Positions 1-8,886 of a DNA stretch of 64,000 bases are shown here, in pieces (position 1 is the stretch's first letter; each line of letters starts with the position of its first letter). A model generated the notes under the pieces. The model was not told the origin of the DNA and made no database searches. It saw nothing but the letters and a program-made list of their open reading frames with translations. The stretch is from Sphaerochaeta sp. Lineage in GTDB: Bacteria; Spirochaetota; Spirochaetia; Sphaerochaetales; Sphaerochaetaceae. Location: assembly GCA_016342655.1 (NCBI GenBank), contig JAEINL010000001.1, positions 1 through 64,000 of the forward strand, read 5' to 3'. The translations under genes were made by a program, and so were the position numbers.

Positions 1-74
1 ACGCGCTTGGGCAGGTAGATAGCCCCGTATTCCGCTCCGTTCTTCTCGAGATAATGGATGAATTCCTTTGCCAC
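1..74 (-). CDS. 5' end of unidentified protein (partial)
   Basis: An open minus-strand frame runs off the left edge. The preferred start is a GTG at 74-72, because GGGAG lies about 8 nt upstream, and the frame is closed upstream by a stop at about 117. Only about 24 residues are visible, beginning MAKEFIHYLEKNG, which is too little to assign a family. It sits directly behind a promoter (121-149) and a perfect palindrome (89-119), so it is probably the first gene of a separately regulated unit downstream of the dehydrogenase operon. A TTG at 89-87 is an alternative start. Confidence 0.4.
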   Translation of the reverse strand, partial: MAKEFIHYLEKNGAEYGAIYLPKR

Positions 75-88
75 CGTCGTTTCTCCCA

Positions 89-119
89 ATGTGGTAAGAA
101 CTACTATTTCTTACCACAT
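89..119. promoter_or_regulatory. Perfect inverted repeat, probable operator
   Basis: Two 12-nt arms, ATGTGGTAAGAA (89-100) and its exact complement TTCTTACCACAT (108-119), flank a 7-nt spacer. The repeat covers the expected transcription start of the promoter at 121-149 and ends 15 nt before the GTG start of the left-edge gene, the position of a repressor operator. A further half-site GTGGTAAGAA occurs at 215-224. The regulator is unknown; a GntR-type protein is one possibility. Confidence 0.6.
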
Positions 120-120
120 C

Positions 121-149
121 AGAATATCATGCAACTTGTTGTTTGGCAA
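121..149 (-). promoter_or_regulatory. Promoter of the left-edge gene
   Basis: Reading leftward, TTGCCA (149-144) and TATTCT (126-121) are 17 bp apart. The palindrome at 89-119 begins 2 nt downstream of the -10 element and would cover the start site. Confidence 0.5.
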
Positions 150-260
150 GGGAAAATCAATAGATTTGTAAAAATATATGGATAGGAGACCCCTCAAAAT
201 AGGGCTGTAAATGCGTGGTAAGAATTTTTATCGGGAATTATAGATTATTCTTTTTTCCCT

Positions 261-1049
261 CTACCAGGCGCAATACCCACCATCGATGAGCATATCAGAC
301 CCTGTGGCATAGTCACTTACAGAAGAGGCCAGATAGACCACTGCACCTTGCAGGTCGTCTGTCAGAGCCATCCTACCCATGGGAATCTTTTCCAGCCACT
401 TGGGAAGCATGGACTTTCCTTCTGGTGTCTCAAGAAGCTTTTCGACAAGATCCGTCTGGGTATAGCCAGGGCTGATCGAATTGACCCGTATGCCCAGTGG
501 AGCCCACTCAGCCGCCAAAGAACGGGTAAGATGGAGCACTCCCGCTTTCGAAGCATTGTACGCGCTCTGGTTCTGGGGGGTATTGGAGATATGGGCAGAC
601 ATGCTTGCCGTATTGATGATTTTTCCATACCCTGCTATTTGCATTACCTTGGCCTCGGCTCTGGCACACAGGAATATTGCATCCAAGTTCAGGGCTTGGG
701 TCTTTCTCCACGTCTCAAACGGCATGGTAAGGGCATCGCTCCATATTCCCATACCAGCATTGTTGACTGCTATGGTCAGAGATCCAAAGGTTGTAACCAC
801 TGTTCCAACCATGGCCTCTACATCCGCCTCATTGGTAACATCGGTCTTGATTGCTATCGCCTCGATTCCCTTTGCCCTCAATTCGGCTACAGTTACCTGT
901 GCACTAGGGAGGTTGATGTCTACGACAGCCACTTTGGACCCGGCTTCTCCCAAAGCATGACAGAAGGCCTTGCCAATTCCAGAGCCCCCTCCCGTAACCA
1001 AACTTACCTTTCCCTCTAAGGAAAATCTTTCTAAAATGGATGTGCTCAT
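261..1049 (-). CDS. SDR-family NAD(P)-dependent oxidoreductase
   Basis: A 262-residue classical short-chain dehydrogenase, presumably oxidising or reducing a sugar or polyol intermediate of this operon. Visible signatures are the cofactor loop TGGGSGIG (19-26), Asp44 at the end of the second strand (favouring NAD), NNAG (96-99), Ser at 149/151 and the catalytic pair Tyr164/Lys168 in YNASK. The ATG at 1049 is chosen because AAGGAGG lies just upstream, overlapping the stop of the preceding gene; a longer frame to 1118 lacks such a site. It is the last gene of the LacI-ABC-kinase operon. The substrate cannot be read from sequence. Confidence 0.88.
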   Translation of the reverse strand: MSTSILERFSLEGKVSLVTGGGSGIGKAFCHALGEAGSKVAVVDINLPSAQVTVAELRAKGIEAIAIKTDVTNEADVEAMVGTVVTTFGSLTIAVNNAGMGIWSDALTMPFETWRKTQALNLDAIFLCARAEAKVMQIAGYGKIINTASMSAHISNTPQNQSAYNASKAGVLHLTRSLAAEWAPLGIRVNSISPGYTQTDLVEKLLETPEGKSMLPKWLEKIPMGRMALTDDLQGAVVYLASSVSDYATGSDMLIDGGYCAW

Positions 1050-1062
1050 ACCTATCTCCTCC

Positions 1063-1851
1063 TTAGATTCCACCTGAAATCTTAATGTTTTCGCCAGTTG
1101 TATAGGAAGCGTCATCACTCATCAGGAATGCGACTGTCCCGGGGATTTCCTCGATGGAACCATAGCGACGCATCGGAACTTCACCTACCATCTGTTTCGC
1201 CACCACAGTCCGGTCCTTGTCGTAGTACTGCGAGTGTGCTGCAGCCTGCAGGTCGACCTGCCTGTCCCACATGTACCCAGGTCCCATAAAGCCGGGACTG
1301 ATCGCATTGACTCTGATATTGTACGGTGCAAGGTCTTTCGCAGCGGTTTGTGTCAGGCCTACCAATGCAAATTTGGAGGCACCGTACGCTGCCATGTTCA
1401 CCGGTCCCCCGACTCCAGCCATAGAGGCTGTATTGACGATTACCCCTGCCTTCTGTGCCACCATCACAGCAGAGACTGCACGTAGGACATGAAAGGCTCC
1501 TATGAGGTTGATCGATATTACCTGATGGAAATCCTCTACAGGGTAGGTGTGTATCTGGCTGAAGGAACCCTGGATACCTGCATTGTTGAAGAGCATGTCA
1601 ATCTTGGAAAAGTCCTTCTGTATTGCCTCTACAGTCTTTTCCACTTCATCGTACTTTGCAACGTTACACGTGTAGCCAATACAACGGACCCCGGTTTTCC
1701 CTATCCTCGATAGTGCACTTTCCATATCTTTCAGGTCCACGAGAGCTATATCAGAGCCCTCGCTTGCCAGACGTAGGGCTGTAGCGATCCCTATCTCACC
1801 AGCACCACCTGTGACCACACATACCTTACCAAGAAATCTCTTTGTTTCCAT
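1063..1851 (-). CDS. SDR-family NAD(P)-dependent oxidoreductase
   Basis: A second 262-residue classical short-chain dehydrogenase, clearly diverged from its downstream neighbour. Motifs are TGGAGEIG (14-21), Asp39, NNAG (89-92), Ser143 and Tyr156/Lys160 in YGASK. The ATG at 1851 follows AAGGAG, whereas the longer frame to 1947 would run into the preceding dehydrogenase gene and has no ribosome site. It lies 28 nt after the alcohol dehydrogenase gene. Two SDRs plus a zinc dehydrogenase in one operon suggest a multi-step redox conversion of a polyol or sugar acid; the substrate is inferred only by class. Confidence 0.88.
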   Translation of the reverse strand: METKRFLGKVCVVTGGAGEIGIATALRLASEGSDIALVDLKDMESALSRIGKTGVRCIGYTCNVAKYDEVEKTVEAIQKDFSKIDMLFNNAGIQGSFSQIHTYPVEDFHQVISINLIGAFHVLRAVSAVMVAQKAGVIVNTASMAGVGGPVNMAAYGASKFALVGLTQTAAKDLAPYNIRVNAISPGFMGPGYMWDRQVDLQAAAHSQYYDKDRTVVAKQMVGEVPMRRYGSIEEIPGTVAFLMSDDASYTTGENIKISGGI

Positions 1852-1879
1852 ACTAGTAATCTCCTTACTCGTATCAGTA

Positions 1880-2878
1880 TCAGAACGTGATGATGACTTT
1901 GAGAACGCCTTCTTCACTCTTCTCAATCGTCTCAATGCCCCTAACAAACTCCTCCAGGCTCAACCTGTGGGAGATGACGTCTGAGACGTCGATTTTTCCG
2001 TTTTCCAGCATCCTTACCGCTTGTATGGAGTTCCTTACCGAGGTGTAGCTGCCTACGATATGCAGTCCCTTCTCAAAGATCTTGAAGGGCGACAGGGTTA
2101 CAGAGGCTTCCTTCTTGGGAACGGCAAACCATAGGAGAGTTCCTCCCTTTCTCACAAGGTCAAGGGACTTTTCCAGCAAAAAGGGAACACCTGTAGCATC
2201 AATTACCAGGTCATATGCCTCGTTTTGCAGGTTGTTCACCTCAGTCTCTACATATTTTGCCCCACTTTTCTTGGCAAGTTGCAGCCGACCCTTGTTTGTA
2301 TCAAGCTGGGTGACTTCGCTTGCCCCTTGGGTGAGCACCGTCTTAAGCAGAAGGATTCCTATAGGACCTGCCCCCATGATAAGGATCTTGTCAGCTAGGT
2401 GCACCTGGGCCTTCTGGACCCCATGCAGGACACACGAAAGGGGTTCCACGAAAGAGCCTTGGGCAAAATCAAGCGTCCCGATGGAGAATGCGGCTGTTTC
2501 AGGAACCACCACATACTGGGCAAACCCTCCAGGCAGAGTGACGCCGACCCCTTGCCAGTTCTCACAGAAGTTTGGCCGGCCAGAAAAACATGCGCTACAG
2601 TTGTTGCAGCTGACATTGGGCTCTACCGCCACATGGTCCTCGAGGGCAAACCGGGTGACCCCTTCACCTATGGCATCAACAATGCCAGAAAATTCATGAC
2701 CGGGTATGATGGGGTAGGAGCCCAGATATTCTCCCCTGTAGATATGGATATCTGTCCCACAGATTCCACTTGCCTGTACTTTAATGCGTATCTCTCCCTT
2801 TCCAGCTTCTGGAATAGGAACCTCTTTGACTATCGCTTCGTTAGGTCTTTCGATAACCAGCGCCTTCATCATCTTCAT
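1880..2878 (-). CDS. Zinc-dependent alcohol dehydrogenase (sorbitol/threonine dehydrogenase type)
   Basis: A 332-residue medium-chain dehydrogenase. Catalytic zinc ligands are visible as Cys40 (GICGTD) and His61-Glu62 (GHE). The structural zinc site is Cys91, Cys94, Cys97 and Cys105. A Rossmann GAGPIG motif follows near residue 168. The start at 2878 overlaps the stop of the kinase gene (ATGA) and has AGGAGG about 8 nt upstream. Together with the kinase and two SDRs it probably oxidises a polyol to a ketose or acts on a keto-sugar. Sorbitol, arabitol or similar substrates are possible; sequence alone does not decide. Confidence 0.87.
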   Translation of the reverse strand: MKMMKALVIERPNEAIVKEVPIPEAGKGEIRIKVQASGICGTDIHIYRGEYLGSYPIIPGHEFSGIVDAIGEGVTRFALEDHVAVEPNVSCNNCSACFSGRPNFCENWQGVGVTLPGGFAQYVVVPETAAFSIGTLDFAQGSFVEPLSCVLHGVQKAQVHLADKILIMGAGPIGILLLKTVLTQGASEVTQLDTNKGRLQLAKKSGAKYVETEVNNLQNEAYDLVIDATGVPFLLEKSLDLVRKGGTLLWFAVPKKEASVTLSPFKIFEKGLHIVGSYTSVRNSIQAVRMLENGKIDVSDVISHRLSLEEFVRGIETIEKSEEGVLKVIITF

Positions 2879-4398
2879 GAGAAATCCTCCTCGTACGATT
2901 TGTTTAGTCTGTATACGTCAGCAAACAGGGGCTTCAGCGACTGATACATTTTTGTATACACTGAATAATATTGCAGGTACATTTCATGTTTGTGCATGTC
3001 AGGTTCTACGGTGTGAAAGGTAAGAGCGCTCGATGCTATGGCTTCTTCAAGCGAAGCGTAGCTCTTGTTGGCAACCATGGCACACAGTGCCGCTCCAAAG
3101 GAGGTTCCGTTCTGGTAGTGGGGATGGACCGACAGTGGCCTTCCAAAGACAGAGGCGATCATCTCAAGCCAGAACGTGCTCTTCACCCCTCCTCCCAGGA
3201 GGGTGAGCGATCTGATGGGAATCCTGAGCTCATCATATACTTCCTTGGTCTCATACAGGGCATAGGCTACCCCTTCATACAGGGAGAGTGCCATTTCAAG
3301 GGCTGTCGTTGCCTGGGAGACACCCATAAAGGAAGTCCGGGCATATGCATCCCAGTGGGGGGTACGCTCCCCCATGAGGTAGGGAAGGGCAATGATGCTG
3401 TTGGGCATAGGCAATCTGGAGAGCTTTTGTTCCAGCTCCTCGAACGTTGAAGAGGGTGCAAACCTGTCTTTTGCCCACTGCAGTGCAGAGCCTGCGCTCT
3501 GTACAGTGCCACAGATGTTTATCTTTTCCCCGTCGAGGTCATAGAAATGCTGCATTCTCATCTGTGGGTCGTCCACCATAGTTGGGTACAAGGTCGAAAT
3601 CCAAGCGGATGAACCAAGGGATGCATAGGCACTACCTACATCAGAGACCATAGCACCGCGTGTTGCACTTGCGGCATCACCTGCACCATAACAGACAGGA
3701 ATCCCTGAAGGCAGGCCCAGCAGTTTCGCACTCTCTGCTGAAAGGAATCCCTCTATATCAGTGGAGAGATGAAGAGAAGGGAATATGGACAGCGGGATGC
3801 CAAGAGAAGAAAGGTATCCTTCGTCCCATCGTTTCTCCCTGATGTTCAGGGCCCCGGTCAGGGATGCGTCAGAAAAATCTGTCGTTCCCAGGACGCCGGT
3901 AAGGCACATACGTACATAGTCCTTGGCATTGATGACAAAGCGGGTTCTCCTGTATGCATCCTCTTGGTTGCCCTTGAGCCAAAGAAGCTTCGGAAGGGTG
4001 AGGAACTCATCGATTCGGTTCCCTGTGATCCTATAGATATCCTGCTGGCTGTACAGGTTCTGTATGAAGGAAACCTCATTGACACTTCTCGTGTCGCAAT
4101 GGATGATCTCAGGATAGGTAGGTACGCCCTTGTCATCAATGGCCAACATCCCGTTCATATGCCCGCACACCGATATGATGGCAATGAAAGGTTTTGCATC
4201 AAGGGCTTCAAGCAGTGCATGGGTCCCCTCAATGGCAGCATGCCAGAAGGACTGAGGATCCTGCTGGGCCCATCCAGGCCTTTGGTAGATGGTAGTGTAG
4301 GGGATGCTGATCGCCGATACAAGCACTCCTTCAAGGGAAAACAAGGCTGTCTTCACAGAAGAGGTACCTATATCATAGACAAGGATGTTCTCACTCAT
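2875..4398 (-). CDS. FGGY-family carbohydrate kinase (xylulokinase-like)
   Basis: About 507 residues, the normal size of FGGY sugar kinases. The N-terminal phosphate loop DIGTSS lies at 9-14. A substrate-region GHMNG, a GAGDAA segment in the middle and a C-terminal LLGGGVKSTFW, the usual ATP-binding signature, follow in order. The start at 4398 overlaps the upstream permease stop as ATGA; a frame extending to 4452 would overlap the permease needlessly. It phosphorylates the sugar or ketose delivered by the transporter or made by the dehydrogenase. Xylulose kinase is the nearest family label, but the group is broad in specificity. Confidence 0.85.
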   Translation of the reverse strand: MSENILVYDIGTSSVKTALFSLEGVLVSAISIPYTTIYQRPGWAQQDPQSFWHAAIEGTHALLEALDAKPFIAIISVCGHMNGMLAIDDKGVPTYPEIIHCDTRSVNEVSFIQNLYSQQDIYRITGNRIDEFLTLPKLLWLKGNQEDAYRRTRFVINAKDYVRMCLTGVLGTTDFSDASLTGALNIREKRWDEGYLSSLGIPLSIFPSLHLSTDIEGFLSAESAKLLGLPSGIPVCYGAGDAASATRGAMVSDVGSAYASLGSSAWISTLYPTMVDDPQMRMQHFYDLDGEKINICGTVQSAGSALQWAKDRFAPSSTFEELEQKLSRLPMPNSIIALPYLMGERTPHWDAYARTSFMGVSQATTALEMALSLYEGVAYALYETKEVYDELRIPIRSLTLLGGGVKSTFWLEMIASVFGRPLSVHPHYQNGTSFGAALCAMVANKSYASLEEAIASSALTFHTVEPDMHKHEMYLQYYSVYTKMYQSLKPLFADVYRLNKSYEEDFS

Positions 4399-5261
4399 CC
4401 CTTTACCGCTCCACTGGTAAGGCCCTTCACCAATGCCTTTTGTGTCATCCATCCGAGGATGATCGCAGGCATGACAGCTATGGTCGAAGATGCTGAGAGC
4501 TGGGCGACAAACTGCCCTTGCTGTTCCCTGAACCTTGACATGAATACGGGGAGCGTTGCCGTCGGGTTGCCTGTCAGGTTAAACCCCAAGAAGAATTCGT
4601 TCCAGATGAATACAGCGACCAAGAGAGCGGCTGAGATGATTCCCGTACGTGCCATGGGGATCGCAATCTTGTACAGCTGTTGGAGTTTGGTACATCCATC
4701 AAGGCTTGCCGCTTCAAAAATCTCATTGGGAAGGTCTGAGAAGAACGAGTGCACCATCCAGACAATAATGGGGGTGTGAAAGCCAATGTAGGCTGCCATA
4801 AGGCCATAAGGGGTGTTGATAAGATTGAGTTTCTGGTACCAGGTAAATAGGGGTATCAGCACTGCAACCGGGGGAAGCAGGATGGTGGTGATGAACCAAA
4901 GATAGTACTTATCGTTGGAACCCTTGTTCTTCAGTCTTCCAAAGACAACAGCAAAGGCTGCGGGGACGCCAAGCAATAGGCTGATGCCAGTTCCTCCGAT
5001 TACCTGAATCAACGAGTTCCGTAGGTATTGGTACATGGTCGGGTCGCTCAATACCTTTCTGTAGGTATCAAGGGTTGGTTTGAAAAAGATGCTTGGCATC
5101 ACCGCTTGTTGCTCTGTCTTGAATCCTGATAAGAACATATACAGGACCGGGAAGAAATAAAAGATTGCAACCGCATAGATAATGATGGCAAGAACCCATT
5201 TCTTGATGAAGTGTTTGCGTCTCATGCTTTTTTGTACTGCAACAATAGATCTTTGTTCCAT
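4395..5261 (-). CDS. ABC sugar transporter permease, MalG/UgpE type
   Basis: A 288-residue inner-membrane permease with about six hydrophobic segments. It carries the cytoplasmic EAA loop (EAASLDG, about residues 180-190) that docks the transport ATPase. The start at 5261 is preceded by AAGGAT at proper spacing. It is 10 nt downstream of the partner permease and overlaps the kinase start. Together with the MalF-type partner and the binding protein it forms a CUT1-type importer for oligo- or monosaccharides or polyols. No ATPase is encoded in the operon, so a shared MsmX/MalK-like ATPase elsewhere is presumably used. Confidence 0.88.
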   Translation of the reverse strand: MEQRSIVAVQKSMRRKHFIKKWVLAIIIYAVAIFYFFPVLYMFLSGFKTEQQAVMPSIFFKPTLDTYRKVLSDPTMYQYLRNSLIQVIGGTGISLLLGVPAAFAVVFGRLKNKGSNDKYYLWFITTILLPPVAVLIPLFTWYQKLNLINTPYGLMAAYIGFHTPIIVWMVHSFFSDLPNEIFEAASLDGCTKLQQLYKIAIPMARTGIISAALLVAVFIWNEFFLGFNLTGNPTATLPVFMSRFREQQGQFVAQLSASSTIAVMPAIILGWMTQKALVKGLTSGAVKG

Positions 5262-5271
5262 ATTCTTATCC

Positions 5272-6165
5272 TTAGCTGAATTTTTTATTTTGCTTGATGA
5301 TCGAACGATAGAGCAGGTTCACCAAGATCAGGGTGAGCGCCACAGTGATCACCGCAAGGGCACTAGCTCGCCCGATGTTATTTGCACTGAAAACTTGCAT
5401 ATACACAGCATAGGGAAGGGTATACGAACGAATTCCAGGTCCGCCAGCTGTAGTAACCAGGATAAGGCCAAACTCCTTGATCAGGAATACTAGCCCGAGC
5501 ATCACGGCAACTCTCATGTGGTTCATGATCAGAGGCAGCTTGATCTTATACACGCCTTGGAACCAATTCACCCCGTCAATTTTCATGCTGTCGACAAGTT
5601 CCTGAGGGATTCCTTGCAGACCAGACAACAGCACTAGGATAAAGAAGGGCATCCATTGCCAGGTGAACAGGACAATGATGACCGGGATGGGATAATAGGA
5701 GACCAAGTCCACCGGAGTGAACCCGAGGGCCTTTGCCATCACTCCGTACCATCCAAATGTGGTATTGAATATCGTTGTCTTCCAAATGACTCCACTTGCT
5801 GTGGACATGACAAAGAAGGGTCCCAGCATCAAGGTTCTTGCAATATTGACTCCAGGGATCTCATTGTCCAACAACAGAGCAAGTAAGAATCCCAATACTG
5901 AGCAGAGGATCAGCGTGATTCCAGTGATAAGGATAGTCTGCCAGAGGATACTGTAGAATTCTGGAATTTCTGCGAAGGATTCGATCTTAAAGAAGTGCCA
6001 GTAGTTCTGGATGTTGACAAATATCCTTGCCAGGTCGGGACGCGACAAGTTCCAACGTAGGGTAGAGAAGATGATGGTAAGAATAAAGGGAACCTGCGTC
6101 ATTATTGCGACTACCACGACAGCAGGGAGCAAGAATGCATAATCGGTTTTTCTTGTCGTTTTCAT
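5272..6165 (-). CDS. ABC sugar transporter permease, MalF/UgpA type
   Basis: A 297-residue inner-membrane permease. The N-terminal hydrophobic segment begins at about residue 9, further membrane helices follow, and an EAA-like loop (VDSMKIDG, near residue 200) is visible. The start at 6165 is preceded by GGGAG. The gene is separated from the binding-protein gene by about 120 nt without an obvious terminator, so it is probably co-transcribed. It forms the heterodimeric channel with the MalG-type protein encoded just downstream. Confidence 0.87.
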   Translation of the reverse strand: MKTTRKTDYAFLLPAVVVVAIMTQVPFILTIIFSTLRWNLSRPDLARIFVNIQNYWHFFKIESFAEIPEFYSILWQTILITGITLILCSVLGFLLALLLDNEIPGVNIARTLMLGPFFVMSTASGVIWKTTIFNTTFGWYGVMAKALGFTPVDLVSYYPIPVIIVLFTWQWMPFFILVLLSGLQGIPQELVDSMKIDGVNWFQGVYKIKLPLIMNHMRVAVMLGLVFLIKEFGLILVTTAGGPGIRSYTLPYAVYMQVFSANNIGRASALAVITVALTLILVNLLYRSIIKQNKKFS

Positions 6166-6284
6166 GGTACTCCCATGTACGCTCTACTAAGAGGCGTTCG
6201 TCGGATGATGTTCCATCCGCTTTGATGATGCTCTGCCTGGCACTAGTGCCAGACAGAGCAATAAGCCTTACAAGCTACCTTTGT

Positions 6285-7643
6285 CTAGCGATAGTTCCCA
6301 TCCTTGGCAACCTGTTCAAACACAGCCTGTGTCTTCTTGATCGCTTCGTCTAGGCTAATCTTATCGACTACATAGTCAGCTAGGTACTCAGTCATCTTGG
6401 TTCCCGCATCAGCGAACTCAGGAATGGCAATGTACTGCAGTCCTACATAGGGAACAGGTTCCAACGTTGGTTTGGTGAAGTCCATACCTTCCAGTGTCTT
6501 GAGTGTCATGCTTGCATACGGAGCCTTTGCATAGACAGGAAGCTCATACGTTGAGGAACGTGAAGCCGGTGGTGTTGATGCCCCGGTTGGGTCGATTGTA
6601 ACAGTCTGCTTGATATAATCCTTGCTGGTTGCCCAGAGCATGAAATCAAATGCAGCCTGTTTCTTTGCATCGGTGGACTTGGGGTTGATTCCCATTGCCC
6701 AGTTCCACAGCCATGCTGTGTTGCTCTTGAGTTTCTGGTGAGGGGCCATCACATAGCCAACCTTTCCCTGAATCTTAGAGTCGTTAGCCTCCAGTGGAGG
6801 GGCAATACTTGTCGCATCATAGTAGATACCACAATTGCCACTGGCCATCAGAGCGATACACTCGTTGTAGGTGTAGGAAAGGATGTCAGCCTGACCTGCT
6901 TCACGCAAGATTTTCTTGTACATCATCCAAGCATTGCGCTGCTCTGGTGTATCAACGGTTGCATTCCAATTCATGTCATAGAAACGACCACCAAATGCGT
7001 TGACCATGGTTACGAATGGAGCACCACTCATTCCCCAACCTGGAGCTCCGCGCATCGTCATACCTACAATACCCTTTGACGGATCATGGATCTTTTTGGC
7101 AAGTTCATAAATCTGGTCCCAGGTGGGTTCAGCTGGCATGGTCAGGCCTTTCTTTGCAAACAACTCTTTGTTGTACATGATGAAGGAACTTTCACCATAG
7201 AAAGGAAGGGCATAGGATGTTCCGTCGACTGCAAGAGAATCGACCATACCCTGAATCAGGTCTTTCCTATCATACCAAGTTGCTTTTTCAGGACTCAGGT
7301 TCTTGAAATAGGGCTCGAGGTTTTCAAGCCAGCCATTCTTTGCCCAAGTCTGAGCTTCGTACGGGCCTATGTAGAAAATGTCATAGGTCGTTCCACCACT
7401 GGAGGCTTCTGTGGTCAGTCTCTGGCGGAGGTCATTCTCTGGAAGTACAGACACATTGACTGTCACGTTTTCTACCTTGTACTGTTCCTGGACCAATTTG
7501 CTCATTGCTTGGGAGATAGGGTTGTTGGCAAGTGCGATATTAACGGTTACCGGCCCCCCTTCCTCTTTTGTTCCTGCAGCGAAAACACTCGTTGCACAGA
7601 CTAGTAACGATACGATCACTAACAAGACTACTGTTTTTTTCAT
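6285..7643 (-). CDS. Extracellular sugar-binding protein of ABC transporter
   Basis: A 452-residue family-1 solute-binding protein. The N-terminus (MKKTVVLLV) is a signal peptide. A signal-peptidase I site after SVFA looks better than a lipobox, because the only early Cys is preceded by L-L-V. The ATG at 7643 follows AAAGGAGG; the longer frame to 7673 has no ribosome site. It captures the substrate outside the cytoplasmic membrane and passes it to the two permeases downstream. The ligand is unknown; the operon enzymes suggest a polyol or pentose-like sugar. Confidence 0.88.
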   Translation of the reverse strand: MKKTVVLLVIVSLLVCATSVFAAGTKEEGGPVTVNIALANNPISQAMSKLVQEQYKVENVTVNVSVLPENDLRQRLTTEASSGGTTYDIFYIGPYEAQTWAKNGWLENLEPYFKNLSPEKATWYDRKDLIQGMVDSLAVDGTSYALPFYGESSFIMYNKELFAKKGLTMPAEPTWDQIYELAKKIHDPSKGIVGMTMRGAPGWGMSGAPFVTMVNAFGGRFYDMNWNATVDTPEQRNAWMMYKKILREAGQADILSYTYNECIALMASGNCGIYYDATSIAPPLEANDSKIQGKVGYVMAPHQKLKSNTAWLWNWAMGINPKSTDAKKQAAFDFMLWATSKDYIKQTVTIDPTGASTPPASRSSTYELPVYAKAPYASMTLKTLEGMDFTKPTLEPVPYVGLQYIAIPEFADAGTKMTEYLADYVVDKISLDEAIKKTQAVFEQVAKDGNYR

Positions 7644-7664
7644 ATAGTCCCTCCTTTGTATGTG

Positions 7665-7683
7665 TTCGGTCAAACTGACCGAA
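7665..7683 (-). repeat. Hairpin in the lacI / binding-protein spacer
   Basis: TTCGGTCA and TGACCGAA form an 8-bp stem around a 3-nt loop. In the transcript it lies just upstream of the ribosome site of the binding-protein gene and just after the regulator stop. It lacks a T-run, so it is more likely an mRNA-stabilising or processing hairpin, or an operator, than a terminator. Confidence 0.5.
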
Positions 7684-7696
7684 AGTGCAAATGTTG

Positions 7697-8722
7697 TTAC
7701 ACAGAACCTCGTAAGATGAGCTGTGTGGAGATTCTCACAATCTGAAAAGATTTCTTTTCTGCTGTGGAAGGCTCTGCGAGACGTTCAAGAATTAGTTTGG
7801 CTGCGACTCGACCCATTTTCTCAGGATTTTGGGCGACTGCTGAAAGGGTTGGTGTCGTCATCGTGAGCCAGGATGAGTCGTCAAAGGTAATGAAGGCGAC
7901 ATCCTTGGGGACCTGGATGTTTGTCTCCTTGATGAAGCTGAAAACACCAAGGGTAGCCAAGTTGTTTCCTGAAAAAATTGCCGTGATGTCATAGTTGGTA
8001 AGGATATCCATGGTATGTTGGTACATTTCCCCATGCCGCAGGGATCGTTGTGATACACTACCATGGCTGCCAAACCGAATGAGATTTGCATTGATGGAAA
8101 CCCCTGCCTCATCTAGGGCTTTCTTGTATCCATCCAAGCGTTCATTCATGGTGGAATCCCGTCTGGATCCGAAAAACGCTATGCTGGAATGGCCTTTATC
8201 AGTAAGGGCCTTAACTGCTTCATACGCACCCTGTTCATTGGTAGCCAATACCACATCGCTTTCAAAGCCTTCAGGACGACGGTCGACAAACACAATGGGA
8301 ATAGGGTTGGTGTCGAGCAAAAAATGGAGATAGGAGCAATCTGCTGTAGTCGGAGAGAGTATCAAGGCGTCGGCAGCACCTGCAATAAGATTCTTGACGT
8401 TCTCAATCTCAGTCTCCTTTTGTTCCTTACTATTCATGATGATCAGACGATACCCCTCTTTGGTCAGTTGGGTTTCCAGTCCACGTGCAATTTCCTGGAA
8501 GAAATTGTTAGAAAGGTCATTCACCACAAACCCAATGAGTTTGCTCTCCCCTTTTCGTAAGTTCCTGGCCAAAGGATTAACATGATAGTTGAGCTTACTT
8601 ACAGCGTCAAACACTCTTTGTTCAGTCTCCGGGCGTACTTTTTTTGTTCCGTTAAGTACATAGGAAACTGTTGCAATTGAGACTCCGGCTAAATGTGCTA
8701 CTTCTTTGATGGAAGATTTCAT
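7697..8722 (-). CDS. LacI-family transcriptional regulator
   Basis: A 341-residue repressor. The helix-turn-helix is at residues 4-25 (IKEVAHLAGVSIATVSYVLN), followed by a hinge and a periplasmic-binding-protein-like effector domain (from about residue 61, LIGFVVNDLSNNFF). It is the first gene of the sugar operon and reads in the same direction, so autoregulation together with control of transport and catabolism is likely. Candidate operators with GTTAAA/TTTAAC half-sites lie upstream. The inducer is probably the transported sugar or its phosphorylated form (inferred). Confidence 0.9.
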   Translation of the reverse strand: MKSSIKEVAHLAGVSIATVSYVLNGTKKVRPETEQRVFDAVSKLNYHVNPLARNLRKGESKLIGFVVNDLSNNFFQEIARGLETQLTKEGYRLIIMNSKEQKETEIENVKNLIAGAADALILSPTTADCSYLHFLLDTNPIPIVFVDRRPEGFESDVVLATNEQGAYEAVKALTDKGHSSIAFFGSRRDSTMNERLDGYKKALDEAGVSINANLIRFGSHGSVSQRSLRHGEMYQHTMDILTNYDITAIFSGNNLATLGVFSFIKETNIQVPKDVAFITFDDSSWLTMTTPTLSAVAQNPEKMGRVAAKLILERLAEPSTAEKKSFQIVRISTQLILRGSV

Positions 8723-8748
8723 TGCCTTGGTTGCTCCTGTACCTATAG

Positions 8749-8776
8749 CTTATGAGCCTAATTTTCTATCTGTCAA
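8749..8776 (-). promoter_or_regulatory. Promoter of the LacI-led sugar operon
   Basis: A perfect TTGACA (8776-8771) stands 16 bp before CATAAG (8754-8749), about 27 nt upstream of the lacI start. The palindrome at 8789-8801 is immediately upstream of the -35 box. Confidence 0.5.
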
Positions 8777-8788
8777 GAAAAAGCAAAG

Positions 8789-8801
8789 GTTAAATTTTAA
8801 C
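8789..8801. promoter_or_regulatory. Palindrome GTTAAA-N-TTTAAC, candidate operator
   Basis: GTTAAA (8789-8794) and TTTAAC (8796-8801) form an inverted repeat with a 1-nt centre, just upstream of the lacI-operon -35 box. The same half-sites recur at 8887-8900 with a 2-nt centre. The differing spacing weakens the case for one shared protein. Confidence 0.4.
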
Positions 8802-8886
8802 TTAAACGAATAACCTTGCTTAATAAAAATCATCCAAATAATGATAATTAGGCTCTGTAGTGGCTAAAATTCAATATAAAAAATTA

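Noticed and set aside
348-1019. Long open frame opposite the first SDR gene
   Set aside because: It is antisense to a gene with complete SDR motifs and a strong ribosome site; it has no recognisable domain.
1245-1260. CCTGCAGGTCGACCTG resembles a cloning-vector polylinker (PstI/SalI)
   Set aside because: It is in frame within the second SDR gene, encodes a plausible segment, and the flanks are not vector sequence.
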